Numbered from the stretch's first letter, positions 25,074 to 34,206 are shown. The stretch is 64,000 nt of DNA from CAYGZL01 sp964354345 (GCA_964354345.1 CAYGZL010000032.1:62001-126000), one strand, 5' to 3'. Numbers and translations: made by a program. Notes: generated from the sequence alone by a model not told the origin.

Positions 25074-26657
25074 TTAAAGGTTATCTACATCTTGGAGGCG
25101 ATAATGCAGATCACCCACATGAACAAACCAGGATTTGGAAGCCAAAACCGTCAGGATCGGTCCTGGTGGGCAACGCCGGATGATATTGAGGGCTGCATAC
25201 AACTCACTGGCATGGACATGACTTTGCGGATTCAGTTTAGCAAGTTCACGAACCATGTGTAATACCAGCCTGTCAAAAGAGAGTTGCTCTTTCTGCATAT
25301 GTGTCCAGGCCAGATCCAATGCAGAAGGATCCGGGATAGCAATCGTCATCCTTTCATCGAACGCGCCCGAAACGAGTTGCTTAAGCATAGCAAAGACAAT
25401 TCCACTATCCGAACCAACCAGGACTGTCCGCACCCACTCGCGGCTTGGTCGGCGATTATCCGCTTTCAACATCACTTCACCCGGTTTTTTACTGCGACGC
25501 ACCCGGATAATGCTACCCGGGATAACACCATGAGAAGCATACCATTCCTTCAGACCGAATACATAACGTTTCTCACGAACAACCCAGGCTGGAAAGTTCT
25601 GCCCAGTGTCTCCATCCACCAGCGTGAAACGGATGTGGGGTGCTTCATAGGCTGTCGGGAAGAGATGTCTGACCCGTGATGAAAGCGGCAGGGTACCCGA
25701 ACGCCAATGAGGGAACAGAATGCGCAACTCGGTTTCATCAAGATTGGCTGGCTTTGATTGGACAGGCGAGAGTTCATCATCTAAATCCCTCTCCAAATTC
25801 AACATCGCACCCGTAAGTAAAGAGCGATCATACTCGATCCCTGAGAACCGGAGATAAACTGGTGGTTCAAGGACCTGGGGAGGCTCCAGGCGACGTAGGA
25901 ACCACAAGGTCTTCCCTGCCGGTCCAACTTCATCAAAACGGCCATCTTCTTGCAAAGCCAGGTCCACGGAAAATTCAAGTAGCTTAGGATTTACACCTGG
26001 CGTCAACTCGATTTGTTCCAAAAGAGTTGAAGTGGGCAGTGGCCCCCCGCCCGCCATATCCAAGACTGCCTCAGCCAGATTCAAATGACCGACGTTAATG
26101 TCAATTAACAGCGCACGTGGAAACCAATTTCCCGCAATCCGCACAAAGTCTGGCTTTGCCTTCAAACCCACTTCCAAGGTTTCACTCAGGAAATCTCCGT
26201 ATTCTTGTAAGACCGATTGAATATCTAACGAGGCATCATCCTCAGCGATTTTCGGTGGTTCGTTAAGGATGTGAGGTTCGATTCCAGAGGCAAGTTCATG
26301 CATCTGCCCATCTTCCAGGGATATCCGAATCACCCAGAAATCACCAAAATCCGGATTCCGACCTGGCCTCTTACCAATTACCTGCCCCTGCTTCCAACTG
26401 AAGGCAGGAAAGACCAATTTCTGCCCCGGTTCATAAATCCTACGGGGTTGATATAAATCGCCCCGCGAAGTACGATGTTGTTCGATTGCCTGCTTTTCCT
26501 TCCGAATCCGCTCTGTCACCAAGGCTGCGACTAAATCACGCGAGGTAAGAGGGGTTTCAGCCTCTAATAAATGATTGTAAAGGAACTCGACATCTTCGTC
26601 CTGTAGCTCAAAGTTTTCCCAGTAATCTTCTTTGAGCGAAAAAGCGATCATGACCAT
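25074..26657 (-). CDS. Large protein of unknown function with helix-turn-helix-like ends
   Basis: 527 residues from ATG 26657; not recognised. It starts with a helical segment (DEDVEFLYNHLLEAETPLTS, then RDLVAALVTERIRKEK) that resembles a winged helix. A strand-rich, SH3/KOW-like part follows at about 75-140 (FPAFSWKQGQVIGKRPG...FWVIRI). The long middle has no clear family signature. The C-terminus (HASELYAALNIIRRCPPGP, then ASKSWFVHVGDLHYRLQDV) again looks like a winged helix. The preceding GAGG gives a 6-nt spacing to ATG 26657; TTG 26669 and ATG 26651 are alternatives. It forms an operon with the 145-residue gene, upstream of tRNA-Arg and lon. Confidence 0.65.
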   Translation of the reverse strand: MVMIAFSLKEDYWENFELQDEDVEFLYNHLLEAETPLTSRDLVAALVTERIRKEKQAIEQHRTSRGDLYQPRRIYEPGQKLVFPAFSWKQGQVIGKRPGRNPDFGDFWVIRISLEDGQMHELASGIEPHILNEPPKIAEDDASLDIQSVLQEYGDFLSETLEVGLKAKPDFVRIAGNWFPRALLIDINVGHLNLAEAVLDMAGGGPLPTSTLLEQIELTPGVNPKLLEFSVDLALQEDGRFDEVGPAGKTLWFLRRLEPPQVLEPPVYLRFSGIEYDRSLLTGAMLNLERDLDDELSPVQSKPANLDETELRILFPHWRSGTLPLSSRVRHLFPTAYEAPHIRFTLVDGDTGQNFPAWVVREKRYVFGLKEWYASHGVIPGSIIRVRRSKKPGEVMLKADNRRPSREWVRTVLVGSDSGIVFAMLKQLVSGAFDERMTIAIPDPSALDLAWTHMQKEQLSFDRLVLHMVRELAKLNPQSHVHASELYAALNIIRRCPPGPILTVLASKSWFVHVGDLHYRLQDVDNL

Positions 26658-26678
26658 ATACTGCCTCAAGTCTCTAAT

Positions 26679-26707
26679 TTGCCTTTTTTAACAGGTGATA
26701 TTATACT
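26679..26707 (+). promoter_or_regulatory. Overlapping divergent promoters
   Basis: On the plus strand TTGCCT (26679-26684) and TATACT (26702-26707) are 17 nt apart and face the DUF2007 gene. On the minus strand a TATAAT overlaps it (26705-26700) and faces the unknown gene at 25074. The two -10 elements share bases, so the two transcription units may compete. Confidence 0.45.
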
Positions 26708-26768
26708 CGGCATTCAATGAAATATGCTTCTGAGTACAAATTAGCTGGTTAATATTTGAGGAATTCAT

Positions 26769-27086
26769 ATGTCGAAGGATAAATGGATCGTCGTTGATGA
26801 AGTCGCCGGGATCTTACAAGCCAAACTCATACAAAGTTATTTTGAAGCTCATGATATTAGCGTAGTTTTATCGCAGGAGGCGGCAGGCAGCGTATATCCA
26901 GTGACAGTCGGGAAACTGGGTGAGGTCCAAATATTTGTGCCCGCCGATGATGCTGAACGCGCAAGAAACCTGTTGGATGATTATTATAATGGGTCGCTCG
27001 ACACTGATGTAAATTTAGCGGAGAATGTAGAAAACGATCATTCGATGTTATTGGATGATTCCCCGTCGACCAATCCAACTGACTAA
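26769..27086 (+). CDS. DUF2007 family putative signal-transducing protein
   Basis: 105 residues. The N-terminal ~75 residues match the DUF2007 pattern: KWIVVDEVAGILQAKLIQSY, FEAHDISVVLSQEAAGS, then the GEVQIFVPADDAERARNLLD stretch common to the family. Members are small ferredoxin-like domains thought to work in signalling or regulation, without a settled function. The remaining ~30 residues are an acidic tail. It has its own promoter and stands alone, convergent with the LysM peptidase gene. Confidence 0.75.
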   Translation: MSKDKWIVVDEVAGILQAKLIQSYFEAHDISVVLSQEAAGSVYPVTVGKLGEVQIFVPADDAERARNLLDDYYNGSLDTDVNLAENVENDHSMLLDDSPSTNPTD

Positions 27087-27098
27087 TCATTGAATACC

Positions 27099-28589
27099 TC
27101 AAGGGTAAACCCTTTCTAACCAATCTAAGGGATCGACTTGAACACCACCCGCCCATACCTCCCAATGCAGATGCGGGCCTTCGACTCGTCCTGTGTTGCC
27201 TACCCTGCCAATCAACTGCCCGGCTTTTACCAGATCTCCCGGTTTCACCATTAATTCAGACTGGTGCATGTAGCCGGTGTAAACTCCCCAACCATGATTG
27301 ATCATGGTGGCGTTGCCGCGCACGGTTAACAGACCAGAGAATACCACCACGCCATCAGCAGCAGCATAGATATCGGTCCCAGACTTCCCAACAATATCCA
27401 ATCCGGTATGGAAATATATATAAGAACTTCCATTATAAGATCTGCGGTTTCCATACCGGGACGACCAACAATCGTTGGTCCGCAAACAATAATCCACTGG
27501 CAACGGGGAGGGGAAAGTAAACCTGCCCGACCAAAATTTGTTGGGTGTCATGGTTGCTGCCAAAGCAGACCATTGCTTGTCCTCAGGCTGCGTAACCGCC
27601 GGGTCTATCGTCTCCGGCTTCACGGTCAGAGGTTGATCATAGGGGTATTGCGTGGCCCTCACCAGGACAGCTTGCGAAAATTGGAACATAGAGCCATCAG
27701 GTAAAGACAAGTTCAAGCTCAAAGAATACATCCCCGGCTCAGTCATGGCATGGATTCCTTGCATGGCAATGAGAATACCGGGGGATTCTTCATAAAAATG
27801 TAGGTTGTGGTCAATTAACGAACCAGTAATTTTTAACCCTGGCGCGCCGCTAACCCGAAAAACAACAGCTTTTCCCTGATAAAAATTTGCAAGATCCATA
27901 TCAACCGAATGAACAACTGGCGGTAGACCGCCTAAAACCGGCCGTATGGCATTACCGGGTTGATTAGAAGACAGGAATAGGATATCTCCAGTGGCTACTT
28001 TTGCTGAGTTCTCCAAACGATTGGTAAGAATTAATTGCCATGGATTCACTCGATTCACAGCAGCCAATTCTAAAAGGGACTGACCTGGCATCACCTGGAG
28101 GCGCTGGGTGTCAGTGACAACCCCCTGCTGTTCTGGGATAACCAGGGTAGAACCAGTAAAAATTTCATCGGGGCTGGTGAGATGGTTCAGACGGACCAGT
28201 GTCTCCGGGGCTATCTGGTAACGCCTGCTCAAACTCAGCAGGGTTTCTCCATAGGAAACCGTATCAGTCACCAAAATCCCCTCGACACCAGGCAACCCGG
28301 GGATTACCAGCTGATCACCGCTGGTTAACAAGTCCGGATTTTTGATGTTGTTTACCCGCTTCAATTCATCTAGCGAAACATTAAAGCGAGAAGCGATCCC
28401 CCACAACGAATCGCCTGGCTTGACGATATAAATGGGACCAGTTGGATTATCTTGAGCTCGGCCGGGATTTCCGCTCATGATTATTAACCAGAGCGCTAAT
28501 ATACTCACTGACCGGAGAAAAGCGATAATCGTCTTCCTGGAGCACATGGAATCGAGATATAGATGGAATTGATTGCCCAGCTCTTTCAT
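27099..28589 (-). CDS. LysM-repeat M23 peptidase (cell-wall endopeptidase or activator)
   Basis: 496 residues. A basic N-terminus and hydrophobic segment (about 22-40) act as signal. Three LysM modules follow near 52-97, 107-150 and 158-203 (first: YIVKPGDSLWGIASRFNV), which bind peptidoglycan. The middle (210-330) is a strand-rich spacer. The C-terminal ~110 residues form the M23 domain with the zinc ligands in HTGLD and HLHWE, plus GRVGNTGRVEGP. Such proteins cut peptide cross-bridges or activate amidases during cell division. It runs divergently from efp. Confidence 0.88.
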   Translation of the reverse strand: MKELGNQFHLYLDSMCSRKTIIAFLRSVSILALWLIIMSGNPGRAQDNPTGPIYIVKPGDSLWGIASRFNVSLDELKRVNNIKNPDLLTSGDQLVIPGLPGVEGILVTDTVSYGETLLSLSRRYQIAPETLVRLNHLTSPDEIFTGSTLVIPEQQGVVTDTQRLQVMPGQSLLELAAVNRVNPWQLILTNRLENSAKVATGDILFLSSNQPGNAIRPVLGGLPPVVHSVDMDLANFYQGKAVVFRVSGAPGLKITGSLIDHNLHFYEESPGILIAMQGIHAMTEPGMYSLSLNLSLPDGSMFQFSQAVLVRATQYPYDQPLTVKPETIDPAVTQPEDKQWSALAATMTPNKFWSGRFTFPSPLPVDYCLRTNDCWSSRYGNRRSYNGSSYIYFHTGLDIVGKSGTDIYAAADGVVVFSGLLTVRGNATMINHGWGVYTGYMHQSELMVKPGDLVKAGQLIGRVGNTGRVEGPHLHWEVWAGGVQVDPLDWLERVYP

Positions 28590-28640
28590 TGAACCATTAG
28601 TTTACCACAGGACAGAACCCTCAAATACTGTTTTTGGCCC

Positions 28641-28669
28641 TTGCCACGCCATGGTGGTCAAGCTATAAT
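28641..28669 (+). promoter_or_regulatory. efp promoter
   Basis: TTGCCA (28641-28646), 17 nt, then TATAAT (28664-28669). The transcript would have an ~80-nt leader before ATG 28756, with AGAGAGGCAAG as a modest ribosome site. Confidence 0.65.
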
Positions 28670-28755
28670 TCCGCCCGGACTTAAACACCAGGATGGGCGA
28701 TGAATGATTCATCTATTTTTGTCGTCCACCTTTTTCGATTAAAGAGAGGCAAGTT

Positions 28756-29313
28756 ATGATTGATGTGAATGATTTACGTAAGGGGGTAACCTTTGAAATA
28801 GACGGTAACCTTTATCGGGTGCTGGATTATCACCACCACAAACCAGGCCGCGGCAATGCTACGATCCGTGTAAAGACGATTAACCTGCGCAGCGGTACGA
28901 ATTTGGAACAGACTTTCCAATCAGGGGATCGTGTTCAAGATGTACGCCTAGACTATCACAATGTTCAATACCTGTACACGGATGGTGAGTTCTACCATTT
29001 TATGGATTTAGAAACCTTCGAACAGCCCGCTATCCCGGCCAGTATACTGGGAGACTCGGCCAGTTATTTGAAAGAAAGCCTGGAAGTCAAGTTAACCTTC
29101 TATCAGGGTGAACCCTTGGATGTCGAAATGCCGATGACAGTAGACTTGAAAGTAGTGCAGGCAAATGTAGCCGTGCGCGGCGATACAGCGACGGGTGTAA
29201 CGAAGAAAGTCACAACAGAAACCGGATTACAAGTGACCGTTCCGAACTTTGTGGAGGTTGGCGACACGATCCGCGTTAATACCGTCACCGGCTCTTACGT
29301 TACCCGGGCCTGA
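28756..29313 (+). CDS. efp: Elongation factor P
   Basis: EF-P rescues ribosomes stalled at proline runs. 185 residues with the three beta-barrel domains of the family and the C-terminal GDTIRVNTVTGSYVTR ending. The tip loop that reaches the peptidyl-transferase centre reads HKPGRGNA with Arg32, instead of the Lys34 of E. coli EF-P. Arginine at the tip is known in rhamnosylated EF-Ps, and other EF-Ps work unmodified; no EarP- or EpmA-like modifier gene is in the window. It is followed 10 nt later by a cysteine-rich small protein. Confidence 0.96.
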   Translation: MIDVNDLRKGVTFEIDGNLYRVLDYHHHKPGRGNATIRVKTINLRSGTNLEQTFQSGDRVQDVRLDYHNVQYLYTDGEFYHFMDLETFEQPAIPASILGDSASYLKESLEVKLTFYQGEPLDVEMPMTVDLKVVQANVAVRGDTATGVTKKVTTETGLQVTVPNFVEVGDTIRVNTVTGSYVTRA

Positions 29314-29323
29314 TATAACGATT

Positions 29324-29659
29324 ATGCGCACCCCGGCTGGGAAAGAATGCAGCTTTTTTTATGGGGATTACTATCGGGGCCGCAGCCATGAGGAGTGTCG
29401 GCTGCTGGCCTCGGCAGTTACCCCCCTTCCATGGCAACGGGATTTATGCTCTACCTGCCCAGTTCCTGACATCCTTGCAGATAACGCCTGCGAAAACCTG
29501 GTATTGCATCCTGGCCTGATCCGCCCTTTCCCCTTTTTAAAACGCCAGGTACAAGTTCACGCCTACTGCACAAAAACTCACCGCCAGGATTTTGATCCCC
29601 ACATCGGTTGTGGGGAATGCCATCCTTTACCTCCGATATTCGCCAAAGATCGCACGTGA
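29324..29659 (+). CDS. Cysteine-rich protein of unknown function, downstream of efp
   Basis: 111 residues with eight cysteines (C9, C25, C42, C45, C56, C82, C96, C99). These include CSTC at 42-45 and GCGECH at 95-100, typical of metal- or Fe-S-binding sites. Other landmarks are FFYGDYYRGRSHEECRLL near the start and a CPVPDI..NAC stretch. No signal peptide. Comparable cysteine-rich proteins occur in Chloroflexota, but I know of no function. ATG 29324 lies 10 nt after the efp stop, so it is probably co-transcribed. A longer frame from 29249 would overlap efp and is less likely. Confidence 0.65.
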   Translation: MRTPAGKECSFFYGDYYRGRSHEECRLLASAVTPLPWQRDLCSTCPVPDILADNACENLVLHPGLIRPFPFLKRQVQVHAYCTKTHRQDFDPHIGCGECHPLPPIFAKDRT

Positions 29660-29697
29660 AACGGAACCGTTGTTTTGGTGTTATCTATTCATGTTCC

Positions 29698-29727
29698 ATT
29701 GTCAGTCGTTAATATGACAATTAGTAA
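29698..29727 (+). promoter_or_regulatory. fabF promoter with operator-like palindrome
   Basis: ATTGTCA (29698-29704) and TGACAAT (29715-29721) are inverted 7-bp arms 10 nt apart. The left arm doubles as a -35 (TTGTCA), and a weak -10 (TAGTAA) starts at 29722. This arrangement suits a repressor of fatty-acid genes. Confidence 0.45.
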
Positions 29728-29745
29728 AGGCGTTTGGAGGTAAGC

Positions 29746-30984
29746 ATGCGGAAAAGGGTTGTTATTACGGGTCTGGGATGCATCAGCCCTTTAGGGAATG
29801 ATGTAACTACTTTATGGAGTAATCTTCTTCATTGCAAATCAGGGATTGATAATATAACCCATTACGATACGACGGAATTCAAGACAAAATTTGCAGCGGA
29901 AGTGAAAGGTTTTGATGGCGTAACTCTTTTTGGTAGCCGGGAGGCCCGCCGGATGGATCGTTACACCCAATTTGCTATGGCGGCTGCCCTCCAGGCTGTT
30001 CAACACGCGGACCTGAAGATCAATGAAGCCAACCGCGACCGGATTGGAGTGGTAATTGGTTCAGGTATCGGTGGGATTGGTACTCTATTCGAGCAAACCC
30101 AAGTGTTTATGGAACGCGGCTCCCAGAGAGTCAGTCCTTTTATGGTGCCGATGATGTTAGCTGACTCATGCCCTGGTATGGTAGCTATCTACCTGGGGGT
30201 GCGAGGACCGAATATGGCGGTAGTAACTGCCTGCGCATCCGGAACTAATGCAATCGGTGAAGCCTCCGAGATAATCCGGCGGGGCCAAGCCGATGCAATC
30301 CTGGCGGGCGGCAGTGAAGCAGCTATCATCCCAATTGCCATGGCTGGCATGGGCGTCATGAATGCCCTTTCGACTCGCAACGAGGATCCCCAGCGCGCTT
30401 CTCGACCGTTTGATTTACACCGAGATGGGTTTGTAATGGGCGAAGGGGCAGCCATCCTGGTTCTGGAATCACTGGAATATGCCCAAACGCGGCAAGCCCT
30501 CATTCTGGCTGAGCTTACCGGCTACGGATCTAGCAATGACGCCTATCATATCTCAGCGCCAGCTGAAAATGGCGCTGGAGCAGTCCTATGCATCCGTGCC
30601 GCGCTGGATCATGCTGGTCTATCTCCTGTAGATATCAGTTACATTAACGCTCACGGCACGAGCACCCAGCTCAATGACAAAAGCGAAACCGCCGCGATAA
30701 AGACGGTTTTTGACGAACATGCCTATCAAGTTCCAATCTCGTCCACCAAATCCATGACCGGCCATTTACTTGGGGCGGCTGGCGCGGTGGAAGCGGTAAT
30801 TTGTACTAAAGTACTGGAAGAGAATATACTGCCGGCCACGATCAACTATGAAACTCCCGATCCAGCATGTGATCTCGATTATGTACCCAATACACCCCGC
30901 CCATTCTTAACCCGGCATGTGATGTCCAATTCCTTCGGCTTCGGTGGGCACAATGCCACGATTATCCTGAGCCGTTTTCAATAA
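29746..30984 (+). CDS. fabF: 3-oxoacyl-[ACP] synthase II (KAS II)
   Basis: FabF elongates acyl-ACP by condensing it with malonyl-ACP. 412 residues with the thiolase-fold catalytic triad: Cys163 in VTACASGTNAIGEA, the first His in NAHGTST, and the second in KSMTGHLLGAAGA. The closing NSFGFGGHNATI is typical. ATG 29746 has GGAGG 6-10 nt upstream; a TTG at 29734 overlaps that site. fabH follows 50 nt later. No acyl carrier protein gene is next to it here. Confidence 0.95.
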   Translation: MRKRVVITGLGCISPLGNDVTTLWSNLLHCKSGIDNITHYDTTEFKTKFAAEVKGFDGVTLFGSREARRMDRYTQFAMAAALQAVQHADLKINEANRDRIGVVIGSGIGGIGTLFEQTQVFMERGSQRVSPFMVPMMLADSCPGMVAIYLGVRGPNMAVVTACASGTNAIGEASEIIRRGQADAILAGGSEAAIIPIAMAGMGVMNALSTRNEDPQRASRPFDLHRDGFVMGEGAAILVLESLEYAQTRQALILAELTGYGSSNDAYHISAPAENGAGAVLCIRAALDHAGLSPVDISYINAHGTSTQLNDKSETAAIKTVFDEHAYQVPISSTKSMTGHLLGAAGAVEAVICTKVLEENILPATINYETPDPACDLDYVPNTPRPFLTRHVMSNSFGFGGHNATIILSRFQ

Positions 30985-31034
30985 TTTATGGGTTTATCCA
31001 GGGATTGATCCTGGTGAAATGAAAGAGTTGTAAG

Positions 31035-32153
31035 ATGAGTCCTTTTGCTCATATTACTGGTTGGGGTATGGCGGTTCCACAACGCGTGGTAACCAATCAC
31101 GATCTGGCTGAAACCTTGGACACCAGCGACGAATGGATCCAATCCCACACTGGCATCCGTGAACGCCACATTGCTGGTAACGGCGAAACAACCGCTTCCC
31201 TGGCGACCGAAGCTGCCTTGCAAGCTTTGGAAATAGCCAAACTCAGCCCGGATGAAATTGATTTAATAATTGTCTCAACCTCCTCACCTGAGCATATCTT
31301 TCCAGCCACCGCCTGCCTGGTTCAGGATCGCATCGGTGCCACCAAAGCCGGAGCATTCGACCTCTCAGCCGCATGCAGTGGTTTTATGTACGCCCTGACC
31401 ATGGCAACGACTGCCATTCGTACTGGATCCTCCCAAAACGCTCTGGTGATCGGATCCGAAACGCTCTCCCGTCTGGTGGATTGGAAAGATCGAAATACGT
31501 GCATTCTCTTTGGAGATGGCGCAGGGGCTTTTGTTTTACAAACTGCTGATACTCGCGCCGGTGTCCTTTCTTCAATCATGCGCTCGGATGGTTCGGGAGC
31601 CGATCTACTTTCGGTACCAGCCGGAGGTAGCTTCATTCCAACCACAATTACCTCCGTCCAAGATGGATTGCATTACATCCAAATGAATGGCCGGGAGGTA
31701 TTTCGCTTTGCCACGCGCGTAATGGTGCAGGCAACCCATGAAGCCCTGGACCGGGCTAATTTATCTATGGATGATATTCATCTTATTATTCCTCATCAAG
31801 CCAATGCGCGCATCATTCAAGCGGCCGCACGTGGATTGAATGTCCCGATGGAACGATGTTTCGTAAACCTCGACCGCTATGGCAACACATCCACGGCTTC
31901 TATCCCAATCGCGACCTGTGAAGCTTATCAGCAAGGCTTAATCAGACCGGGTGATAAGTTGGTATTCGTTGGTTTCGGCGCCGGACTGACCTGGGGCGCG
32001 GCAGTTGTAGAATGGAGTGGTCCATTCCCCGGTATGCGGCGGGTGCTATCACCTCGCTATCAGGTGTATGCTCGGGTACGATCCAAATTACTGCGTTGGT
32101 TGAGACGGATTGATGCCTTTATTTGGGACCGTTGGCACCGGAATAATCAATAA
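31035..32153 (+). CDS. fabH: 3-oxoacyl-[ACP] synthase III (KAS III)
   Basis: FabH starts fatty-acid chains from an acyl-CoA primer and malonyl-ACP. It has the Cys-His-Asn triad: Cys114 in LSAACSGFMYAL, His in IPHQANARI, and Asn in DRYGNTSTAS. The family opening DTSDEWIQSHTGIRERHI is present. At 372 residues it is about 45 longer than usual; the extra C-terminal tail is basic (RRVLSPRYQVYARVRSKLLR), possibly for membrane or partner contact. It is co-directional with fabF. Confidence 0.94.
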   Translation: MSPFAHITGWGMAVPQRVVTNHDLAETLDTSDEWIQSHTGIRERHIAGNGETTASLATEAALQALEIAKLSPDEIDLIIVSTSSPEHIFPATACLVQDRIGATKAGAFDLSAACSGFMYALTMATTAIRTGSSQNALVIGSETLSRLVDWKDRNTCILFGDGAGAFVLQTADTRAGVLSSIMRSDGSGADLLSVPAGGSFIPTTITSVQDGLHYIQMNGREVFRFATRVMVQATHEALDRANLSMDDIHLIIPHQANARIIQAAARGLNVPMERCFVNLDRYGNTSTASIPIATCEAYQQGLIRPGDKLVFVGFGAGLTWGAAVVEWSGPFPGMRRVLSPRYQVYARVRSKLLRWLRRIDAFIWDRWHRNNQ

Positions 32154-32192
32154 ACGAATGCTTAAAAAAACACCCTTAAATTTGGGTAATAT

Positions 32193-32213
32193 TTGTTAGA
32201 AAGTTGTTAGAAA
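32193..32213 (+). repeat. Two direct repeats TTGTTAGAAA upstream of ftsH
   Basis: TTGTTAGAAA occurs at 32193-32202 and 32204-32213, an 11-bp period equal to one helical turn. It lies ~50 nt before the ftsH -10 and could bind a regulator to one face of the DNA. Confidence 0.35.
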
Positions 32214-32259
32214 CTCCTGTAATCGTAGTGGGAGTCTATCTTACATAATCAGAGATTGG

Positions 32260-32265
32260 TATAAT
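32260..32265 (+). promoter_or_regulatory. ftsH -10 element
   Basis: A consensus TATAAT (32260-32265) lies 40 nt before the GTG start. No good -35 hexamer is visible at the proper distance. Confidence 0.4.
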
Positions 32266-32305
32266 CTACTGACATATCTGCGGTTATATTGTTATTGGAG
32301 GTAAT

Positions 32306-34186
32306 GTGAATCCAACCCGCAACAGATCGTCGCTGATTTACTTGCTACTTTTTATTGCCATCATTGTGATGGTGATATACAACTTTCAGATGAGAGCTGC
32401 TGACCAGGTAGTTTATTCCTTTAACCAGGTGGCAGCTGATATCCGAGATGGCAAGGTTGAACAATTGGTGGTAGATGACACGAAATTGCAGGTAACCTAC
32501 AAACCTGTCGGGAGTAGTTCTACCAAAGAGGAGAAAACCCTCAACATAGAAAATACTGCCACGCTGGTCGATCAACTAAAAGCTCTGGGGGTTACAACTG
32601 AGCAGCTCACACCGGACAAGATCAAGCTCGAAGTTCGCGCTCCCAGCCCCTGGCCGAGTATTATTACGATCTTGGGCTACATTGTTCCATTCGTGATTAT
32701 GGTCGGGGTGTTCTGGTTTATATTTCGCCAGGCGCAAGGCAGCAATAATGCTGCCCTCTCCTTTGGTAAATCCCGAGCACGAATATCCACAGGCGAACAA
32801 CCGACGGTAACCTTTCAGGATGTTGCCGGTGTTGACGAAGCCAAAGAAGAACTCAGGGAAGTGGTCGAATTTTTGCGCGAACCTGAAAAATTCATCTCTT
32901 TAGGCGCACGGATTCCGAAGGGTGTTTTACTGGTTGGACCTCCCGGCACCGGTAAAACGTTGTTGGCAAAAGCCGTTTCCGGCGAAGCAGGAGTTCCGTT
33001 CTTCTCGATTTCGGGTTCAGAATTCGTTGAAATGTTCGTGGGCGTCGGTGCCAGCCGTGTCCGCGATCTATTCGAACAGGCTAAGCGTCATTCGCCTTGC
33101 ATTGTCTTCGTTGATGAAATCGATGCAGTGGGTCGCCAACGTGGCGCTGGTTTAGGCGGTAGTCATGATGAGCGTGAACAAACCCTTAACCAGATGTTGG
33201 TTGAAATGGACGGCTTTGACACCGATACGAATGTCATTATTATGGCCGCGACTAATCGTCCTGACATCCTCGACCCGGCTTTACTCCGACCTGGTCGGTT
33301 TGATCGCCGGGTGGTATTAGACCGTCCTGATATGCGCGGTCGGGAGGCCATCTTACGGGTCCACACAAAGGGCAAACCTCTTGCACCTGAGGTGGATCTG
33401 AATGTGCTTTCCCGCTCAACACCAGGCTTCGTCGGCGCTGATTTGGAAAATCTGGTGAATGAAGCCGCGATTCTCGCTGCCCGCCGGAACAAGAAAGTGA
33501 TCGGCCAGGCAGAACTAGAAGAAGCGATCGAACGGGTGATCGCCGGTCCAGAACGTAAAAGCCGCTTGATCAGCGAGGATGAAAAACGAGTTATTGCCTA
33601 CCATGAAGCTGGTCATGCGGTGGTGATGAACGCGTTGCCTGAGGCGGACCGAATCCATAAAGTATCCATCATTGCGCGGGGTATGGCTGGCGGTTACACT
33701 CTAGCGCTGCCAGAAGAAGACCGCACCCTGATGCCGAAGAAGAAATTGGTTGCCGAGATGGTTGGTTTACTGGGTGGGCGTGCAGCCGAAGAATTAGTCT
33801 TCAGTGACATTACTTCAGGAGCGTCGAACGATCTGGAGCGAGTTACTCATCTGGCGCGGGCAATGGTGACCCGACTGGGAATGAGCGAACAACTCGGTCC
33901 GCTTGTATATGGCCAAAAGGAGGAGCTAATCTTCCTGGGTCGTGAAATTTCTGAGCAACGCGATTACTCGGAAGCTGTCGCACAGGAAATTGACAGCGAA
34001 GTTCGTCGTTTAGTCAATGAAGCGTACGATAAGGCGCGTCAAATCCTTATTCAGTACCGCGATAAACTCGATGCCGTCGCTAAGCGCTTGCTCGAAGTGG
34101 AAACTGTCTCGCGCGAGGAATTTGAAAGTATCTTCCCGACCCCCAATCCGAAGAACAATGGCACCCCTGTACTGATGAGTGCCTGA
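32306..34186 (+). CDS. ftsH: ATP-dependent zinc metalloprotease FtsH
   Basis: FtsH is a membrane-anchored AAA+ protease for membrane and short-lived proteins. 626 residues: helix 1 (about 8-26), an extracytoplasmic domain to about 115, helix 2 (about 116-138), then the AAA+ module with Walker A GPPGTGKT, IVFVDEIDAVG and the AATNRPDILDPALLRPGRFDRR region. The zinc protease motif HEAGH is in VIAYHEAGHAVVM. The start is GTG 32306 with GGAGG just upstream. A terminator follows at 34207. Confidence 0.96.
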   Translation: MNPTRNRSSLIYLLLFIAIIVMVIYNFQMRAADQVVYSFNQVAADIRDGKVEQLVVDDTKLQVTYKPVGSSSTKEEKTLNIENTATLVDQLKALGVTTEQLTPDKIKLEVRAPSPWPSIITILGYIVPFVIMVGVFWFIFRQAQGSNNAALSFGKSRARISTGEQPTVTFQDVAGVDEAKEELREVVEFLREPEKFISLGARIPKGVLLVGPPGTGKTLLAKAVSGEAGVPFFSISGSEFVEMFVGVGASRVRDLFEQAKRHSPCIVFVDEIDAVGRQRGAGLGGSHDEREQTLNQMLVEMDGFDTDTNVIIMAATNRPDILDPALLRPGRFDRRVVLDRPDMRGREAILRVHTKGKPLAPEVDLNVLSRSTPGFVGADLENLVNEAAILAARRNKKVIGQAELEEAIERVIAGPERKSRLISEDEKRVIAYHEAGHAVVMNALPEADRIHKVSIIARGMAGGYTLALPEEDRTLMPKKKLVAEMVGLLGGRAAEELVFSDITSGASNDLERVTHLARAMVTRLGMSEQLGPLVYGQKEELIFLGREISEQRDYSEAVAQEIDSEVRRLVNEAYDKARQILIQYRDKLDAVAKRLLEVETVSREEFESIFPTPNPKNNGTPVLMSA

Positions 34187-34206
34187 ACCAGCCTTCTAAG
34201 TTTGAC

